Assembly (NCBI GenBank): GCA_963719005.1
Contig: CAVRAR010000008.1
Location: 471,806 to 535,805, forward strand
Reading direction: 5' to 3'
DNA length: 64,000 nt
Source of the DNA: G963675935 sp963719005
GTDB taxonomy: Bacteria; Planctomycetota; Planctomycetia; Pirellulales; Thermoguttaceae
In this document: positions 60,865 through 64,000 of the stretch, piece by piece
Layout: each line of letters begins with the position of its first letter
Numbering within the stretch: the first letter of the stretch is position 1
Position numbers and translations under genes: made by a program
The notes under the pieces: generated by a model
Seen by the model: the letters and a program-made list of their open reading frames with translations, nothing else
What the model was told of the DNA's origin: nothing
The model's database searches: none

Positions 60865-61758
60865 TTACTCGCCCAGTATCTCGATCCGCGTGACGATCTT
60901 CGCCTGGCTCGGTTCCGCCTCGATGGGCAGAATCACGTATGCCCCTTTGTCGCCGCAGCAATCGAGGATGATCTGGAGGTCGTTCGGCGCGGTGAATCCC
61001 TTGAAGCACGGCTCGTGGCCGGTGATGAGGAGCTTGGCCCCGACCAACTCGCAGAACGCCTGGGCGTTCTGGCGACGATAATCGCGACCCCAGACCAGCC
61101 GGAAGACGTCGGTCCCATCGACGCCGTCGCCGGCGCAAAGGTCGCGCAGCAAAACCGACGGGTCGAATCCCAGCGAATCGATGCGATCGGGCACGCTGTG
61201 CGTCATGAGCACCCCGCGCGGCAGCCGCACGGCCAGCGGACAACTCCACAAGAATCGGGTCAATGCCAGACGAACCGCTTCCGCCGCCGAACCGTAGCGC
61301 TGCCGCAGTCCGATTCGGAACGACATGTTCAACAACTGGTTGTTCTTGCAGATCGGAAAATCGGCCAGCTCCGCCAACTCGTGGTTGCCAAGTATCAGAT
61401 GCACTTGCTGCGGATACTTCGTCACGAGCTCCGCCACGTCTTCGAGGATCGTGTGCGACATGCAGCCGCCGCCCGGATAACTCGGCCCGCCGTGGCAGAC
61501 TTCTTGCAGCACCAGGTGGCGGCGGGGATTCGCGTCGAGCGCGGCGATCTGCCGGATGCGGTCGAAATTGCCGCGATGCCCATGCACGTCGCCGGTAATC
61601 ATCACCTCGTCGGCCAGTTCGGGCGTAAGCTCGATCGTGCTGCCGCGTCGGCCGGACATTTGCCGGTTGACGTCCGCGGCTCGATCGAACGTCTTCACGA
61701 CGTTCTCGACGTCGTGCGGCGAGGCCATCATCACCATGTGCGCCCAAGGATTTGCCAT
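60865..61758 (-). CDS. Calcineurin-like metallophosphatase
   Basis: 297 aa. The bimetal motifs are present: MITGDVHGHRGNFDRIRQI (first Asp/His), VHLILGNHELAELADF (Asn/His), MTHSVPDRI and KLLITGHEPCFKGF. A Ser/Thr or small-molecule phosphatase is inferred; the substrate is unknown. The ATG at 61758 (MANPWAH) is chosen over 61773. The first 50 residues do not resemble the core and may be a family-specific extension. Related genes are common in Planctomycetes. Confidence 0.85.
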   Translation of the reverse strand: MANPWAHMVMMASPHDVENVVKTFDRAADVNRQMSGRRGSTIELTPELADEVMITGDVHGHRGNFDRIRQIAALDANPRRHLVLQEVCHGGPSYPGGGCMSHTILEDVAELVTKYPQQVHLILGNHELAELADFPICKNNQLLNMSFRIGLRQRYGSAAEAVRLALTRFLWSCPLAVRLPRGVLMTHSVPDRIDSLGFDPSVLLRDLCAGDGVDGTDVFRLVWGRDYRRQNAQAFCELVGAKLLITGHEPCFKGFTAPNDLQIILDCCGDKGAYVILPIEAEPSQAKIVTRIEILGE

Positions 61759-61984
61759 TTCTTTGGCCCGCAAACTCAGGTCATATTACCCATTCTACAC
61801 CTTAATGGGGCAGAGCCCGAACGAATCGTTCTTGCGTGTCTTGCGGAAAGAAGGGGTTCTGCCGATTTTCTGGACTCTAACGATTATCAGGCCGATGTCT
61901 GATGAAGGCGGAAACGGATTCTCCCGCATCCCGATCCTATCTTTTCCGCCCAATCTGACAAGAGGAAACAAGGAATTGCCAGAC

Positions 61985-62377
61985 ATGAAACGTGCAACGT
62001 TCTCGGTTCTGACCCTGATTGTCTTGGCCGGGCTGGTGGGCTGTGCACACCACCGGCACCTTCCGGCGTCGTGCGTGGGCGGCGATTGCTGCACGGCGCC
62101 GTGCCCGGCAGGCTGCTGCGCCCCGGCCGGCCAAGGCTGTTGCGCCCCGGCCCAGCCGAACTGCCAGACCTGCGAAGATCCGGACGCTGACTGCGGCGGC
62201 CCGGCGAAAAAACACTGCTGCCTCCTGGCTGGGTTGTGCCGCAAGAAGCCCTGTGAACCCTGCGAGCAGCCTGTCGCCGAGGCCGGACCTCCCGTCGGCG
62301 CCATCACGTATCCCTACTACACGACTCGCGGCCCGCGCGATTTTCTCGCGAAGAATCCGGGCAGCATCGGGCCGTGA
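61985..62377 (+). CDS. Cys-rich lipoprotein
   Basis: 130 aa. Signal peptide with lipobox (LTLIVLAGLVGCAHH). The mature part has about 20 Cys, many in CC or CxxC pairs (GGDCCTAPCPAGCCAPAGQG; CCAPAQPNCQTCEDPD; CEPCEQPVAEAG), and a Gly/Pro/Tyr-rich C-terminus. Probably a small disulfide- or metal-bearing surface protein; no family recognised. Its last 74 bp overlap the 3' end of ribD on the other strand. Start ATG 61985 follows AAGGAATTGCCAGAC. Confidence 0.75.
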   Translation: MKRATFSVLTLIVLAGLVGCAHHRHLPASCVGGDCCTAPCPAGCCAPAGQGCCAPAQPNCQTCEDPDADCGGPAKKHCCLLAGLCRKKPCEPCEQPVAEAGPPVGAITYPYYTTRGPRDFLAKNPGSIGP

Positions 62378-63512
62378 TGTAGATGTCGCCGTCCAATTGC
62401 CGCACCTGCGGCGATTCGAGGCAGAGGGCCGCCGACATTTCGGCGATGCCCCGGCCGGCGACGGGCGTGGCGGCCGATGCCCCGCCGACGAGCTTCGGCG
62501 CCACGAAAACGTGAACCTCGTCGATTGCACGTGCATCCAGCAGGCTGCCCAGCAAGCGGCCGCCCCCCTCGACCATTACGTTCGTCCAGCGGCGACGGCC
62601 TAACTCGGCCAGCAAAGAGTCGAGCCGCGCGGCGTGTGTCTCGCCGTCGCAGACGAACACTTCGCAGCCGGCGTCGCGAAGCCGCGCGCAGTTGGCCACC
62701 GTAGCCTCGTTTCCCACGGCCGCCAGCACCGGTGACTGGCCGGCCGTGCGCACCAACTGACTCTCGCTGCTCAGCGACGCTTTTGTATCGAGAACGACGC
62801 GGGTGGCGGTGCGCGGGACCGCCGACTCTGAAGGGGACAGTCCCGTTTTCGCTGATACGAAAACTGGGACAGTTTCCGGGCGAGCGGTCAACAAAGGGTC
62901 GTCCCGCTCGGCCGTTCCTCGTCCGATCATTACCGCGTCAACTCGGCCGCGCAGCGCGTGAACGATTTCCCGCGATTGCGGATTCGATATCCACCGGCTC
63001 TGACCGGTATGGGTGGCGATCTTGCCGTCGAGCGTCATGGCCCATTTGGCGATGATCCACGGCCTGCCGCTTTCGACGAGTTTCAGGTACGGTGCATTCA
63101 GCCGCGCGGCCTCGGCTTCCAACAATCCCACCTCGACGGCGATTCCGGCGGCCCGCAGCGTGGCGATTCCGCCGCCTTGGACCTGCGGGAAAGGATCGCG
63201 CATGGCGACGACCACCCGTTGCACGCCCGAGGCCGCCACGGCCTCAGTGCAGGGTGGCGTCTTGCCGTGGTGGCAACAGGGTTCGAGGGTGACGTAGAGC
63301 GTACTCCCGGCCGCGCGATCGCCGGCCATTTGCAGGGCTTCCACTTCGGCGTGGGCCTGGCCGAACCGCCGGTGCCAGCCCTCGCCGATGATCTCCGCGC
63401 CCTGAGCGATGACGCAGCCGACCATCGGGTTCGGCTCGACGAACCCCTGCCCCCGGTGGGCGAGTTCCAGGGCCCGGCGAATATGCCACAAGTCGATTTC
63501 GTTCTGCTGCAT
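62304..63512 (-). CDS. ribD: Bifunctional riboflavin deaminase/reductase with repeat insertion
   Basis: 402 aa. N-terminal deaminase: zinc site HAEVEALQMAGDRA and LEPCCHHGKTPPCTEAV. C-terminal reductase: WIIAKWAMTLDGKIATHTGQ, SRWISNPQSREIVHALRGRV, DAVMIGRGTAERDDPLLTAR and VMVEGGGRLLGSLLDARAID. Together they convert the first pyrimidine intermediate of riboflavin synthesis. Residues about 212-227 (TVPVFVSAKTGLSPSESAVP) come from a GGGGACAGTCCCGTTTTCGC element, in frame. The C-terminal 25 residues overlap the lipoprotein gene. Start ATG 63512 begins MQQNEIDLWHIRRALELAHR. Confidence 0.92.
   Translation of the reverse strand: MQQNEIDLWHIRRALELAHRGQGFVEPNPMVGCVIAQGAEIIGEGWHRRFGQAHAEVEALQMAGDRAAGSTLYVTLEPCCHHGKTPPCTEAVAASGVQRVVVAMRDPFPQVQGGGIATLRAAGIAVEVGLLEAEAARLNAPYLKLVESGRPWIIAKWAMTLDGKIATHTGQSRWISNPQSREIVHALRGRVDAVMIGRGTAERDDPLLTARPETVPVFVSAKTGLSPSESAVPRTATRVVLDTKASLSSESQLVRTAGQSPVLAAVGNEATVANCARLRDAGCEVFVCDGETHAARLDSLLAELGRRRWTNVMVEGGGRLLGSLLDARAIDEVHVFVAPKLVGGASAATPVAGRGIAEMSAALCLESPQVRQLDGDIYITARCCPDSSRENRAGRESCSRDT
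62832..62878. repeat. GGGGACAGTCCCGTTTTCG element in ribD
   Basis: AGGGGACAGTCCCGTTTTCG, CTGATA, CGAAAACTGGGACAGTTTCC. It belongs to the same family as the elements at 12150, 26145 and 29432. Confidence 0.8.
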
Positions 63513-64000
63513 ATCGGCTAGTCTACACAAAAGGCAGTCCCAAGGCAGCGGGGGACCGCCGCTCGGCAGCGGGACAGTCTGAATCGCGAATTTTTGGGGA
63601 TCGGCCTCTTGACTCTGTCCAGGCAGGGCAGAATAATTCCGCAGTGCTTTGGGCTGCGCCCCCATTCTTTTGTGTAGATGACTTCTGGGGGCGCAGCCTC
63701 CTTCTTTTCGCATACCTCCTTGATGCCCAGCAAGCCTCACGTACGCCCTTCGCGTTCGGCATGACCCTTGTCGGAAAGTCGGGGTAGTGTCCTAAGTTGA
63801 GGTTTTCTTTCACTTCTTCTCCTGCCTATTTCCCCCGCACAACCGGGGTATTGTAGCTTTTCTGACGTGGGATAAAATGGAGGCCGCCGGGGGCATCCGG
63901 CGACCTCCCGCTACCGCCATACTGGTTGACGGCAGCGCAAATGCGTTGCCATTGCGCCCCGGTCGCTTGTCGCAAGGGGAACGGGCAATGGTTAAGTGTG
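63513..64000. repeat. 3' intergenic region
   Basis: An inverted repeat GGCTGCGCCCCCATTCTTTT / CTGGGGGCGCAGCC (about 63651-63701) lies upstream of ribD. A weaker GGAGGCCGCCGGGGGC / CCGGCGACCTCCC dyad lies near 63880-63910. No coding region recognised. Confidence 0.55.

Overview
The window most likely comes from a Planctomycetota bacterium (Pirellulales-like). This is inferred from several things together: high G+C, two PEP-CTERM exported proteins, an OmpL-like porin, a large multihaem cytochrome c, a TMTC-like membrane TPR protein, GH29/GH127 glycosidases, a split glycine decarboxylase, and very many palindromic repeats scattered between and inside genes. No rRNA gene is present, and the only tRNA sequence is a 3' fragment, so the taxonomy is not proven.

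Layout. 1-9.4 kb: the 3' end of a repeat-rich PEP-CTERM protein, purA, uppS, a second PEP-CTERM protein, then murC-murB-ftsQ (peptidoglycan and division). 9.4-12.9 kb: a cupin, a conserved unknown protein and a nitroreductase. 13.3-15.6 kb: a truncated IS1-type transposase next to an IS3-type element whose ends can be seen. 16-23.3 kb: an RDD / SpoIIM / membrane protein / DUF4129 / DUF4350 / MoxR / DUF58 cluster, probably one operon. 23.4-31.7 kb: a helical-repeat lipoprotein, a 3-hydroxyisobutyrate-dehydrogenase-like gene, a ketosynthase paralogue without its catalytic Cys, citrate synthase, a trypsin-like protease and a CPBP protease. 31.7-41.4 kb: an orphan HigA, a tRNA-Leu 3' fragment (possible attachment site), a TMTC-like protein, an FHA protein, lplA and gcvPB (linked through lipoylation), a fluoride riboswitch driving a cation/proton antiporter, and a porin. 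41.6-49.3 kb: a lipoprotein resembling a detached RND porter domain, GH127 and GH29 glycosidases, and an octahaem cytochrome c. 49.5-58.3 kb: purF and a complete type II-C CRISPR-Cas locus. 58.8-63.5 kb: speA, a metallophosphatase, a Cys-rich lipoprotein and ribD.

The CRISPR-Cas locus has a 35-repeat array (36-nt repeat), cas2, cas1 and a 1064-aa Cas9 with intact catalytic residues. I also place a tracrRNA gene divergent from cas9: its anti-repeat matches the repeat complement at about 31 of 36 positions, it has a promoter-like sequence just upstream, and it ends in an intrinsic terminator.

The most unusual structural feature is a set of palindromic repeat families. They occur between genes and also, without breaking the frame, inside conserved genes: purA, murC, the TMTC-like gene, lplA, the cytochrome (four insertions), purF, ribD, the ketosynthase paralogue and the protease signal region. 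They resemble the protein-coding palindromic elements known from Rickettsia. Separately, seven otherwise conserved genes each carry one apparent single-base-scale frameshift. That density points to residual assembly error more than to real gene decay.
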